NCBI RefSeq assembly: GCF_963678635.1
Contig: NC_087069.1
Span: forward strand, 38,895,076-38,959,075
Reading direction: 5' to 3'
DNA length: 64,000 nucleotides
From: Symsagittifera roscoffensis
Lineage: Eukaryota; Xenacoelomorpha; Acoela; Convolutidae
Shown here: positions 54,477 through 64,000 of the stretch, piece after piece
Numbering within the stretch: position 1 is the stretch's first letter
Layout: each line of letters starts with the position of its first letter
Translations under genes and position numbers: made by a program
Notes under the pieces: model-generated
What the model was told of the DNA's origin: nothing
Databases searched by the model: none
The model's input: the letters and a program-made list of their open reading frames with translations, nothing else

Positions 54477-57083
54477 ACTTATTAATTTTTCTCCAACTCC
54501 TTTTTCTAGTATTCTCAAATCAAAACATAAATCCTTCCCCCCGCGCAGGACCCCAAGATTTATTAGTAACACATTACGATTGTGAAGAAAATGAACAAAA
54601 AACACTACACAAATATGCAATAAATCATGTATCACAATGCGAAACAGAACCACAAGCTATAGAAACTACAAATGTAATAGCGACACTTTATTCAAAAGCC
54701 CGAGCAACAACAGTTATAGGATATAAATTCACAGCAACATTTTCTGAAAAGAAAGTACATTGTTCACAAGTCTCAAATGGAAATAAAAACCGACTTGACC
54801 ACGAATCATTCTACCAGAGTAATATCGAACGACTTTTACATCTCAATCCCGATGATTGTAAAAACGAGTTACTCAGACTAAATATCACAAGAAATAAAAT
54901 CACAGATAGAAAGTTAGTATATTTCCAAGTTTTTTCAGATTCTGTACATCAAGCAGAACTTGAAAGACATCAAGGACATATAAAACTAGATGAAAAATAC
55001 CCATACAACGGCGCACACGGAAGATTAACTTATGACATACACGATAAACACTGGATACCGCACATTGGTATAAATAACCCATCAAACTGCAAAGCAGATA
55101 CAAAAAATAAAGGATATCAAGAAATAATATTTTTCGATTGGAAAATACAACTCGAAAAAAATACAACTCACACGCGATTTATCTGACAACAAAATGATCT
55201 ATCAAGGAATTAGATTACCTTGTAAAAACGATCACGGCTATTGTGACCCTACAACACGAACACAAGCAACAATTGTTTGGTTCCCCGAAGACACATGTAC
55301 AACATTTCAAGTAGCAAAAAGACACGCTCGAATGATAAAATTTCACGAAAAATATTTTATACAATCAATTTTAATATGAACAAGTAAATCCATCACGAAA
55401 ACAAAGTTCTAATTTTAGAAACATACACAATATAGAAAATAAATTGACACGTTTTCAAATATATCAAGAAACAGAACTTGCATGTAAATACAGAAACCCA
55501 CTTCACAAAACACAATACTCCGAAATATTAGTTGAATACGAAAAAGGATTCGACATGACCACTGGAAAAATAAAAATCGACCCATACGCCACAAGTCATC
55601 CTATAAACGAAGGAACATCATATATACCAGTTAATTTTCAAAAAAGTAAAGGTCAACATGGTGGACATCTAAAGCCCCATGACACTAGAAGCACACGTTT
55701 ACAAGAACTATCACTAATGAATAGTACATATTTCGGTAATATCCACTATGATATTCACTTAGATATGAAATTAGACTACACAATTAGCCGAAGTTTTCAA
55801 GAAATGTCACTCTCTGAATTAGAAACACTTCACCAACTATGCGAATTAGAAAGGACACAAATCCTACAATCACTTGCACTAGCAGTATTAAAAATACCCT
55901 ACGCAGGATATTTACTATCAGGAAATAGCTCAAATTTTTTAGACTACGAAGGAAACATTTTATGGTTTTATACCTGTACCAAAAAAGTATCACCACTATA
56001 TGTTTTTGAAGATAAACGATGCTATAAAAGAATCCCTATCTTTTATAAGAATAAAGTACATTTCGTTGACACACTTTCAAGACGAACTTATTTCTGGGAT
56101 ACCGCAGTCCCATGTGGATCAGAAAATAGCCACAATGTAGTACAACTGAAACCTGATGAAGATAAATATTACCTTTTTACCCCATACCCCACATTAATGC
56201 AATCACTCAAAAAATTTTCACCTGAAAGCATTAGAGCTATTGCTCAAAACCCAAATATTGACCTACAATCAATTGGAATATATTCAAAATCCGATATCCA
56301 ACATCACATTAGAACAAAACAATTCCAAGAATTATTAACACAAATGGACACTATACAAAGACAATCAATTGACCAAAACTTACGCAAACTTGCCGAAACC
56401 GCAGGATTTGCAGATATCTATACACAAGATTATAGCGGATATTTTAAAGACATTAAAGACTATATATATCTAAACGGTGAAAAATACCGACCACAAGATA
56501 TCTCACCTATAAATATTTTTAACTTTGTTACACTAAAAAATGAAATTCTTGATTTTCTAGGATGGCCCTATTACATCTTAGAAAAATTAACTATTTTATA
56601 CGCAATGTTTAACTTTATAGGATTTCCTTTTTCACTTTTAAAAGGAATCTATAATACATGCGCTATACACACACAAGTAAATAGACAAGCAAGTGTAGCA
56701 CGCATACTATTTGCAGGATTTTTTGGAAATTTTTCATCATCAATAAACAAAATTCTTTTAGACGCACAAATAAAAGAATAAAACACGAAAATAGCAACAA
56801 GACAGAACACATACGACGAAGCACATAACAATGTAGAAGTAACGCCTACGGCACCACAGTTACCATCCCTACCACATAATCATCCATTATCCCTAGTCCC
56901 ACGAAATTTTCGAAATTCAGCAATAACACATAATCCAAATTTTAGACCAACCATATCACAAAGTCCCATTCAACATATAATGACACATCATTCACTAGAT
57001 GAAAATACATATGAACAATTTATAGAACAACCCCATACCACCGCTTTTCAGTCTCAAAATAATAATTTTTTTAGCCCACGATG
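54464..57083 (+). pseudogene. Envelope-like glycoprotein, frameshifted
   Basis: A membrane glycoprotein of the kind used for cell entry. The ATG at 54464 opens with a signal peptide (MYILNLLIFLQLLFLVFS), then a Cys-containing ectodomain with N-glycosylation sites. The frame changes twice: it ends at 55184-55186, resumes at 55194 (another frame) to 55379, and resumes in the third frame from about 55380 to TAA 56779-56781. After this the same frame stays open to TGA 57081-57083 as a possible cytoplasmic tail. The C-terminal part has a Cys-rich, aromatic segment around 55960-56120 and a hydrophobic membrane region about 56530-56650 (PYYILEKLTILYAMFNFIGF). It does not look like the baculovirus-F-type env of insect gypsy. 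The general layout recalls glycoproteins of negative-strand RNA viruses, which is only a suggestion. It is not functional as read. Confidence 0.7.
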
Positions 57084-57208
57084 AGCCGACAACTTGGATC
57101 CCTACACCGCTCAAATTCCCATCCACCCAACCTCAACACTCCAATTACAATAATTCCACTTTTTGCTTTCCCGCCACCCGATTTCCAACCAGTAATATAA
57201 CATCAGGC

Positions 57209-58897
57209 ATGAATTCAGACACTAATTCACATATCTCAGTTTTATACTCCATTTCACAACTCAATAACCCTAATATTGAAACCCCTGATGAATTTGCAGA
57301 CTCTGAACCATCTCCATCCAATAATTTTCAAACCAACTCCTCAGTTTTTTCAAAACCCCCTTTTCAACCAATCCCACCAAATAACCCACTCCCATCCATT
57401 TCTACACCCTCTTATGCTTCACAAGTCACCCCAGCCTACTCTTCATTTCATTCAGACCGATCATCCAATTCTCCAGATACTCCCCAAATCTCCCAAGAAC
57501 TAGATAATTTTATCACCCTACAACAACAACCCTTCCACCTTGACACCCCCACTATAAATCAGATTTCATCCACAATAGAATCATCAAACCCACCTACCCC
57601 TATCCCCTCTTCAGCTTATACCGCATCATTAGCACCATCATCCACACCCACCGAATCATCAAATAGCACTAATAGAGCTTATCGCACTTTCAAAAGAAAA
57701 TTCCCAAACCATCCATTTCCAACAAAACCAGGAACAGCCCGTGAATATATTAATCATCCAAATCACACTAACACGAAAGATGTTTTAGCAATCACCTTAC
57801 CTTCATTTCCACAGTATACTTTGAACACCCCTAACGACACTAACGACACACGTAGTTTTGTAGATGAACATGTTTTAATGCCTACACTTCATTGGACATC
57901 ATATTATCATTTTACTAATCCCCTTTGCCTACCTTTATCTAATACTCACATCGATATAGAAAGAAATCAAGATATGCTATATCGACTCACCACACCACTA
58001 ACACATAGACAATTTACTTATATAGGATATAAAAAGTCACTAAAAACATACACTGCACCCCGAGCTAACGAATATACGCTAGAATATTACGATCATAACA
58101 TCATCCGAGCTAACCAAGACCAATTTTTAGATGATGATCGCTTCGCTAACCCACAAATCACAGAAAAATTCTTCATCAAAACACCATATGTATTTACACA
58201 CAATATATTTGATCGCAAATTCGACCACGTCATTTCTGAAGCACTAACCGACTTGCAAGCTTACGAAAGTTTTAAAGAAAGATTTCAATTATTTTCACTA
58301 ACCTTCAATTTCCTTGCACCACATTAACGCGATTTGCACTGCTCACACGACATTATGTTACGCACTAAACAAACCCACACGTATACATACTATCGCTTCA
58401 TACAAAATCATTTTGACCTGCACACTCCATCAAGACAACCACACCACCGTTTTCAGTTTATTAACTCTAAATACACTTCACCATTTTTTCTTAACTTCAC
58501 ATATTGCATCAAAGATACTAACCTTCACGGTATTCTTCGCAATTATGATCCCATAACCCAAATGTATATTTTTTGTCCCATCACGAAGACCTTCAACGCA
58601 GAAGAATCCAGACCCTTCCTTATCCCACATGAATTTATTCAACCTATAGAAATCCCGATATTAGAATTCATACACAACACAAAATACAATCACAAATTAT
58701 ATAATCTCATCCAAAACACACCTTATGAGTTTGCAGTTGGCACTGACGAACTAAAAACTATTAAAGCACTTCAATTGCTTTGGCCACTGCTTCAAACTAA
58801 AAACATCATTCGCATACTAGCAAAATTACTAACAAATTCCGACATAATACACAAAACATCTTCCCCCACGGTTTTTTCCCCGACGACTAACAGGTAA
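57209..58897 (+). pseudogene. Unknown ORF downstream of env, one in-frame stop
   Basis: The frame starts at ATG 57209 and is open for 372 codons to TAA 58325-58327, then in the same frame to TAA 58895-58897. The first 160 residues are Pro/Ser/Thr/Asn-rich and disordered-looking. The rest is aromatic and mixed, like a folded domain (VDEHVLMPTLHWTSYYHF, FFIKTPYVFTHNIFDRKF, TIKALQLLWPLLQTKNIIRI). It has no signal peptide or obvious membrane segment and no family is recognised. The final TAA is inside the strong splice donor AACAG|GTAAGTAT, so a spliced form would have a different end. Standard gypsy or errantivirus elements have no gene here, so this is a lineage-specific accessory gene. Confidence 0.6.
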
Positions 58898-58971
58898 GTA
58901 TAATTTATACATATTTTTCACTAATAAATTTGAAATAAATCCTAACCATTCTTTATTCATGTCTTTTTTAG
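58894..58971 (+). other. Candidate 78-nt intron after env region
   Basis: The donor AACAG|GTAAGTATAA is close to the consensus. A T-rich tract ends in CTTTTTTAG| at 58971 (alternative AG at 58978). Removing it would skip the TAA at 58895-58897. Confidence 0.5.
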
Positions 58972-58978
58972 ATTTTTA

Positions 58979-59965
58979 GTCTTCATCCCACGATCATCTG
59001 CAAAATACACAAAAGAAAAATAAAATATAGAAAACTTCTTCAAATTCTTCAAAAGTCTATTAATATTTTACACTAGATAAATTCAATAAAATTCATACCA
59101 ATGTAGTAAATTAATTTATAAATTGTTTCCCCAAAAGCAGTAAGTTTAGTAAAGATGAAAACTTGTAACTTAATTTTTCCCCAAAAACTAGCAGTAAAAT
59201 TGAAATTCTATGTAGTAAATTGATAAGACGAAAATGCAGTACTAACCTTTTGATATTTCCATTCACTCGCACAAGAATTCTATCCAAACTCGCACAGCTC
59301 GCCCACGAAGAATTGTTTAAATAATGAATTTCAGTTTCAAGTTTTCACACTCAACAACTCTAACACAAGATAACAAGTTTCAAACTTTCCTTTAACCCGG
59401 TTGGAAAGGAATTATATACTAAACAAAACTAACCAACGCAGCTTACTAAACACCACAAATCATAGAATAACAGCATGACTAAGAAAAGGAAACCAACGGT
59501 ACCCAAACCGGAATAACCCAGTTTAAAACTGGATAATTTATTCTTTTGAAGACTATTATAAAGTCTAAGAAAGAAATAATAAAACAAAAAAAAAGTCGAA
59601 AGACAAACCCATACCAAAAACAATTTGATTTTTGAAAAAATTACACAACCAACGAAACATAAGAAAAACCACAATAAACCCAACATAAAACGTTATCACA
59701 TAACAGGACCTCTCACAGAAACCGCACAAAATCATACTCCCACTCCTGGCCTAACCCACCAGAGAGGACGTCCTGAGCATGCTCTATAGCCGGCCTAACC
59801 CACCGCGCTACATCCACGCTTTGTGACCACACTTCTATTTTTAATAAGAGGTACTCAAGGGTGAGTAACTCTTCAAAATAACCGAACTAAAACAAAAAAC
59901 TTTTGTGAAAACAACTAACCAAAATCATAATTAAAACACCGAACTAATAAAATTTTTTATAAAAT
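58979..59965. other. 3' non-coding part of the env element
   Basis: A-rich and without supported plus-strand coding. It includes a GC-richer island (about 59745-59830) with two copies of GGCCTAACCCACC (59748-59760, 59792-59804). Long open frames on the minus strand at 59429-59686 are Phe/Leu-rich by-products of A-rich DNA and are not called. Confidence 0.45.
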
Positions 59966-60433
59966 TTAAATTATACCTTGCAGTATATAGATCAGCATAC
60001 AACACCAAAGACGAACATCCAAAGACAAAATAACCCCACTACACTCGAAAAAGAATGGCCAACCACAACCGATATGCCGTCCACAATCACAACTCAAAGG
60101 ATTTAGAGTACGACTTGACTTCGCAGAAAAGGACTTCATTGAACTAGACCAATGACCACCTCGATGTTCAAGTATACGTACCGATCCGAGTAACAAGGCA
60201 TCCCCTCCACGTACAATCTCCACGCCATTCCCAGACGAGGTTGAACACAAAAGAAGTTCTCTACATGAAACAGAAAAACCTGTCATAGCCAACCATTCTG
60301 AAATCAGATTTGAGTTTGTTGAGAAAACCCAGTCGTTGTCATAAGGAGACACAACGATTGATCCTGGAACTTCTCTAACAAGAGAACCCAGAAGAAATAT
60401 GATGTTCGCCAAACACCAACGTCCATCATCCAT
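59966..60433 (-). CDS. Antisense ORF beside the 3' LTR (155 codons)
   Basis: The minus-strand frame starts at ATG 60433, 53 bp inside the 3' LTR. It has balanced composition, unlike other antisense frames in this A-rich element: MDDGRWCLANIIFLLGSLVR, Ser/Gly-rich stretches (CSTSSGNGVEIVRGGDAL), then LSCDCGRHIGCGWPFFFECS. A donor-like CTGCAAG|GTATAA lies near its end. Antisense genes promoted from the 3' LTR are known in deltaretroviruses. Homology is not recognised and the plus strand here is not coding, so this remains a candidate. Confidence 0.35.
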   Translation of the reverse strand: MDDGRWCLANIIFLLGSLVREVPGSIVVSPYDNDWVFSTNSNLISEWLAMTGFSVSCRELLLCSTSSGNGVEIVRGGDALLLGSVRILEHRGGHWSSSMKSFSAKSSRTLNPLSCDCGRHIGCGWPFFFECSGVILSLDVRLWCCMLIYILQGII

Positions 60434-60485
60434 CCTTTGAATTGCAGAAAGACAATTCTAAAAAACTCTGTAAAACCCGGATGGG

Positions 60486-60895
60486 TGGAACCTGATCTAA
60501 ACTACATTTTATGATTGGATAAATTAGATATTTTACCACTGTAAAGTATTTAATATTAACCAATCATGATCCATCTAACTAACAACCCACTTATTTGTAA
60601 GTGCTGAAATTACTTGTAATTTCAGCACCAGAGAGATTTGAATTTAACTTAGAAATTAGTTGCCTCTCCAAGAGAACTTCAGCAGCCGCAAAAAACCAGT
60701 ATACCCTAGATCTATTGAGCCTAGCAGAGACTAGTTAAACAACCTGAGACTAGATAGTATAAGAGTAAGATTAGGATCGGTATTAGACTAAGAAGTTGCA
60801 CGAATCTATCCGGCCGAAAATAAGATAGCGTGACGAACAGACGGTGTACCCTATCCGAAATTACTCTATGAGTTAACCACATCGGTTCTAACTCA
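60486..60895 (+). repeat. Env element 3' LTR
   Basis: 410 bp, differing from the 5' LTR at 60692 (AATAAA in the 5' copy reads AAAAAA here) and at 60837 (G in the 5' copy, A here). It is preceded by a short purine stretch GGATGGG, the likely polypurine tract. The 13-bp hairpin is conserved at 60601-60628. Confidence 0.93.
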
Positions 60896-61173
60896 GTTGC
60901 GCCAGTTTTGGACAGTTTTGGAAAGCTTTGGACAGTTCAACGGGTTTCGATTGGTTGAGAACGTTTGCGCAATGTATCTTTCCCCCAAAAGAAAATTCCC
61001 ACAAACATCTGCGTATGACTAAGTATTTAACTTTAAATTCAGTCAGTTTAGTTTGTTGTGGTACAAAACTATGTGAACTGTCTGTTGCTTCGGACTTTCG
61101 GATTTTTTGGAAAGCTTAAGAAAATGCAAGTTTTTATCTCCCGAAAATTCAATTTTTATCTAAACGTTTTTAG

Positions 61174-61394
61174 GTGCAAATATACCACCTCTTCCAAAAT
61201 CCAGCCAGTCTGGTCGAAGCTTGCATAGCGGTGCCACCGGGTCCTTCGCGACAACTCGACTGGAAACTCCGCCGATCGACACAAATGAGGCGATTGAGTT
61301 TGACGACGAGATGTTCTTTGACAAGGCGAAGCGACTCCAGTACCACACTCGTTTAAATAAAGAAAGACAGAAAAATCCACGGATGCTAGAACCC
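61174..61394 (+). CDS. EF-hand gene exon 11 (codons 683-756)
   Basis: The acceptor is AAACGTTTTTAG| and the donor GAACCC|GTAAGT. It encodes GANIPPLPKSSQSGRSLHSG, then ETPPIDTNEAIEFDDEMFFD and a charged helix KAKRLQYHTRLNKERQKNP. The phase continues from exon 10 across the 18.4-kb intron holding the env element. The consensus donor shows that the gene continues; no convincing exon 12 was found up to 64000. Confidence 0.75.
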
Positions 61395-64000
61395 GTAAGT
61401 TCAATTTCCGATGTTTCAAAGTTTAGATAGTTCAAAGGTCCGTAAGCTTGAAGTTCCAATAACATTTTACCAAAAATGCAGATGTCATCCGAAAAGTGAA
61501 TAGATAAATCTCCGGAAATTTTTTTACTCATATCAAAGGGAAGCCATGAATACTTTAAACTATCCGCAGTAGTTTGTTGGAAGCCATGAATACTTTAAAC
61601 TATCCGCAGTAGTTTGTTGGAAGAACAATTCATCAAAGAACTTAATTTTTCGAAAAAAAAAAACGATTGTTAAGTCTACCCTCCACTCGTAATGTCAATT
61701 GTAAAGTGATATGTTTATATCTAGTATTAAATTGTTTAATTATTAATTGCAGGGTTATTGCAGGGTTATTAATTTTCCCTAGTCAATTAACAAGAATTTG
61801 ATTTGCCGCACATGCTGCGCGTTCAGTGAAAACTGGTACAATGGTGATTCAAAAACTGTCGACAAAAGTTGAACTATAAACCTTGTGTGACGAGTAAAGG
61901 CATCCATTATATTTGACATGGCCTCTTGTACGAAAAGGAAACAAAAATATTGATAAGTAAGTAACTGCAGGAAAACAATGTTTGAAACTATTAAACTACA
62001 AAACTGCTAATTAAAAAGACGAAAAAACCTGTAAACAACGATTTAATGCGTCTGAATAACTATTTACAAAGAATTGACACTAGCTAATTGGATCAAATTT
62101 TGCACTAAGAAATGCCAGAGAACATTTCGTTTTTGACATTTCGTTTGAGAAGTTAAATGAGGAGAAATATTTTTCAGCAATTTGACCTCGTAGGAGCAAC
62201 CTGCACAATTTAATAGCTTATTTTTAACTTAGGAAATTTCGTCCAATCGGACTTACGCACTGTCGGTTGTTTGGTCTGTCTGTTCTTTGAGCTACAATAA
62301 ATAAAACTGAAGAAGATATAAATTTTTTTATCCGAGAAACTTTGGTGCGGGTAGATCCGATCGGAAATACGCCTCATTACCAAATATCCGTAACACTAAA
62401 CATGACGCTCGTTGTAGACAAAGCCCCGATGTTTATTCCCGAGTTTTATCTAGATATGGTTTTTAAAAACTTCAAGTTTTTTTTTCAAAAGGTTCGCCTC
62501 AAACGAAAGGTCAAACAAGATGTCACTTTTGCATTTGATAGTCCAAAATCTGGACCAACCAGCTTGCTTCTATGCATTATAAAATTGATTGCTGGGCCAT
62601 AATAATTGGTCATTCATAGAAAAATGAAATTTTTGCTCTCCCATATTGCCAGAAATATACCAAAAATTGATTTCAGAATGTCAACTTGACAAAAACCTAA
62701 GCAAGTGAGATGCAATGTTGAGTTTCAGCTACATGTATTAAAACTTATAATTCTGACAAAAAATTTTCAAAAAGCACAATTAAAACTTGAATTTGTCAGA
62801 AAAGAAAACGGAAAGAGCGCACGAAAATAATCCGTCTTTTCTCCGACAGCCGGAGAGCAATTATGCAAATGATAAGCAGCTTGAAAATTGAGGAAGATAT
62901 CTGAAATCTTCTTTTGCCCCCCCCCCCCCATAAAACTTGTTGGTCATTTGAAATGTCGTTGTTCAGACCATTGTAAGTGGGGAGAAACTTTGAATTAGGG
63001 TGTGTTTTAGTTTTTTTTGTTTCCTAAGCAAAATCAGCTACGAAAAATAATCATCGAACAGGGTTGTGTGATATATTATATTTAATTCATTTGAGTCGTG
63101 ATTCGAACGACTTTAAAAAAATTTCAAAACAGTCTTGAAATTTTTGATTTTGTGGTAAATTTCAGCCAATTATAAGGTAGTTAGTAATTGCAATCGCTTA
63201 TTTAAGTTTGCCTTAAGCCCTGAAAATTTAGTTTTACTGAATAAAAAAAAAAATTTTAAGCGCAATATTGGCAATCAAAAACTCGCAAATTTGGCAATCA
63301 TAACCTTGCTATTAGACGCAATTTCAGACGAAAAAAAAAACAATTTTCAGTAGGAGAAGTTTTCTTGCTATGCTGAAATGAAAAGAGAAAGCGATGAATT
63401 AAAAAACATAATTCAAGAAAAACAGTTTCTTTTATCAAAAAATTTGGCCATCTAAGCTTTTATAGACTTAGCTGTCATGCCCAAACCCTCATGGTCAATA
63501 TTGCGTAATTAGCTTTTTTTACTGAGCAAAAAGTTTTTCTAAGCTTTAAAGATAAATGTGTATAGAACAAAAGTCAAATTCGCAAATACTTTGGATAGTC
63601 TGAAACAAGTTTTCAAATTGGTTTTTGAAAAAACGGGAATGTTTTGGAAACCTCAGCTTACAATCTTTTAAATGAAACTGCAACTAAATCAATGCGAAAA
63701 GTACTCTAAGACATATCAGTCATAAAAGAAAAAATTATTGATAATAGCTAGTCTGACTGCTAGGAGAAAAAAGACCATTTCTCAACGAATTTTATCAGAT
63801 TTTGAAAAAATGATATGGTTGAGTTCCTCTTGGTGATTCCTAAAGGATTTTTTGAAAGTTTTTTAAACAAAAAAAGTTGATTAAGAAAAAAAAATGTTTA
63901 TTATACCATTTTCATAAGATGGAAGTCGTATGAAAATTAATTCTCGTCCAACAATATAATCAAGAACTTGGATGAGCAAAACAATTTGAATTATTCAAAA
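61395..64000. other. Start of intron 11, no gene recognised
   Basis: AT-rich, with a C10 run near 62918-62930 and the 40-bp duplication at 61539. An 86-codon open frame at 62342 lacks a proper acceptor in the required phase and recognisable content, so it was not called as an exon. Confidence 0.5.
61539..61618. repeat. Perfect 40-bp tandem duplication
   Basis: GGAAGCCATGAATACTTTAA plus the next 20 bases occurs twice head to tail without mismatch (61539-61578, 61579-61618). It is either a very recent duplication or an assembly artefact. Confidence 0.9.

Larger units (their letters stand above)
43029..60895 (+). mobile_element. Env-bearing Ty3/gypsy-type endogenous retroelement, 17.9 kb
   Basis: The element is bounded by 410-bp LTRs (43029-43438, 60486-60895; TGGAACC...AACTCA) with a 4-bp target duplication GTTG (43025-43028, 60896-60899). 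The order is LTR, primer site, leader, gag, protease, RT-RNase H, integrase with a GPY/F-type module, a Pro/Ser-rich ORF, env, a second unknown ORF, 3' region and LTR. Domain order and the 4-bp TSD indicate Ty3/gypsy affinity. The LTRs differ at two positions only, yet gag, pol and env each contain stops or frame changes, so this copy is not autonomous as it stands. It lies sense in intron 10 of the EF-hand gene. Its size is well above the usual 5-10 kb of gypsy elements. Confidence 0.92.
6284..61394 (+). other. Split EF-hand protein gene, 11 exons seen, 3' end outside the window
   Basis: This span is one transcription unit assembled from eleven exons: 6284-6600, 16660-16853, 17738-18041, 18227-18439, 18949-19105, 23195-23316, 35660-35798, 41662-41887, 42077-42311, 42673-42812 and 61174-61394. 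Each internal exon has an AG before it and GT after it. The phases (2,1,2,2,0,2,0,1,2,1,0) match at all ten junctions, giving 756 uninterrupted codons. No stop is reached, so the gene continues. The protein is hydrophilic with charged coiled-coil-like stretches, an EF-hand in exon 5, Ser/Arg/Asn-rich tracts later and a polyasparagine run in exon 10. The mix of one EF-hand and long basic/acidic helices recalls EFCAB12-type ciliary proteins, but this is only a suggestion. Introns 1, 5, 6, 7 and 10 are swollen by transposons. Confidence 0.75.

Noticed and set aside
59429-59686. Antisense hydrophobic protein in the env element
   Set aside because: The complement of A-rich DNA gives Phe/Leu-rich frames by composition alone. 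Similar frames occur antisense to gag and pol.
62342-62602. Exon 12 of the EF-hand gene
   Set aside because: There is no acceptor in the required phase without an early stop, and the composition does not resemble the other exons.

Overview
The window is metazoan nuclear DNA: AT-rich, with GT-AG introns of 0.2 to 18 kb, a forkhead gene, an EF-hand gene and many eukaryotic transposons. It suggests an invertebrate with a repeat-rich genome. A tunicate is possible because env-bearing Ty3/gypsy elements are known there, but nothing in the sequence proves a phylum.

Layout. 1-631 is the 3' part of a FoxB-like forkhead gene (+). 632-6283 is intergenic with MITE debris. From 6284 to at least 61394 runs a single split gene (+) with eleven exons identified from splice sites and codon phase (756 codons, phases agreeing at all ten junctions). 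It encodes a charged, low-complexity protein with one recognisable EF-hand, and its 3' end lies beyond the window. Its introns hold almost everything else. Intron 1 has a decayed BEL/Pao pol, two diverged ~500-bp direct repeats and clusters of GCGGATTCC motifs. Intron 2 has a palindromic TA-flanked MITE. Intron 5 has a Tc1/mariner-type DD41D transposon and a hAT-type MITE carrying a tRNA-derived SINE. Intron 6 has a 9.6-kb BEL/Pao element (-, 24710-34351, TSD ATCCA). Intron 7 has a hairpin-ended repeat family and a second full SINE. Intron 10 has a 17.9-kb env-bearing Ty3/gypsy-type retroelement (+, 43029-60895, TSD GTTG).

The BEL/Pao element is young: its LTRs differ by one 2-nt indel and one substitution. 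Its gag-protease and RT-RNase H-integrase frames are long and open, separated by a single in-frame TAG. It has an extra ORF upstream of gag with SGNH-hydrolase-like motifs, a 21-bp minisatellite in its leader, and a tRNA-like sequence with A and B boxes about 32 bp downstream of the LTR TATA box, close to where the RNA should begin.

The env element is also young (2 differences in 410-bp LTRs) but broken by several stops and frameshifts in gag, pol and env. Beyond gag-pro-RT-RH-IN it carries an ATG-less ORF before gag, a Pro/Ser/Thr-rich ATG-less ORF between pol and env, an env gene with a signal peptide, an unrecognised ~560-codon ORF after env whose stop codon lies inside a strong splice donor, and a 155-codon antisense ORF next to the 3' LTR. 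Its plus strand is strikingly A-rich and G-poor. These two elements are the most interesting content of the window.
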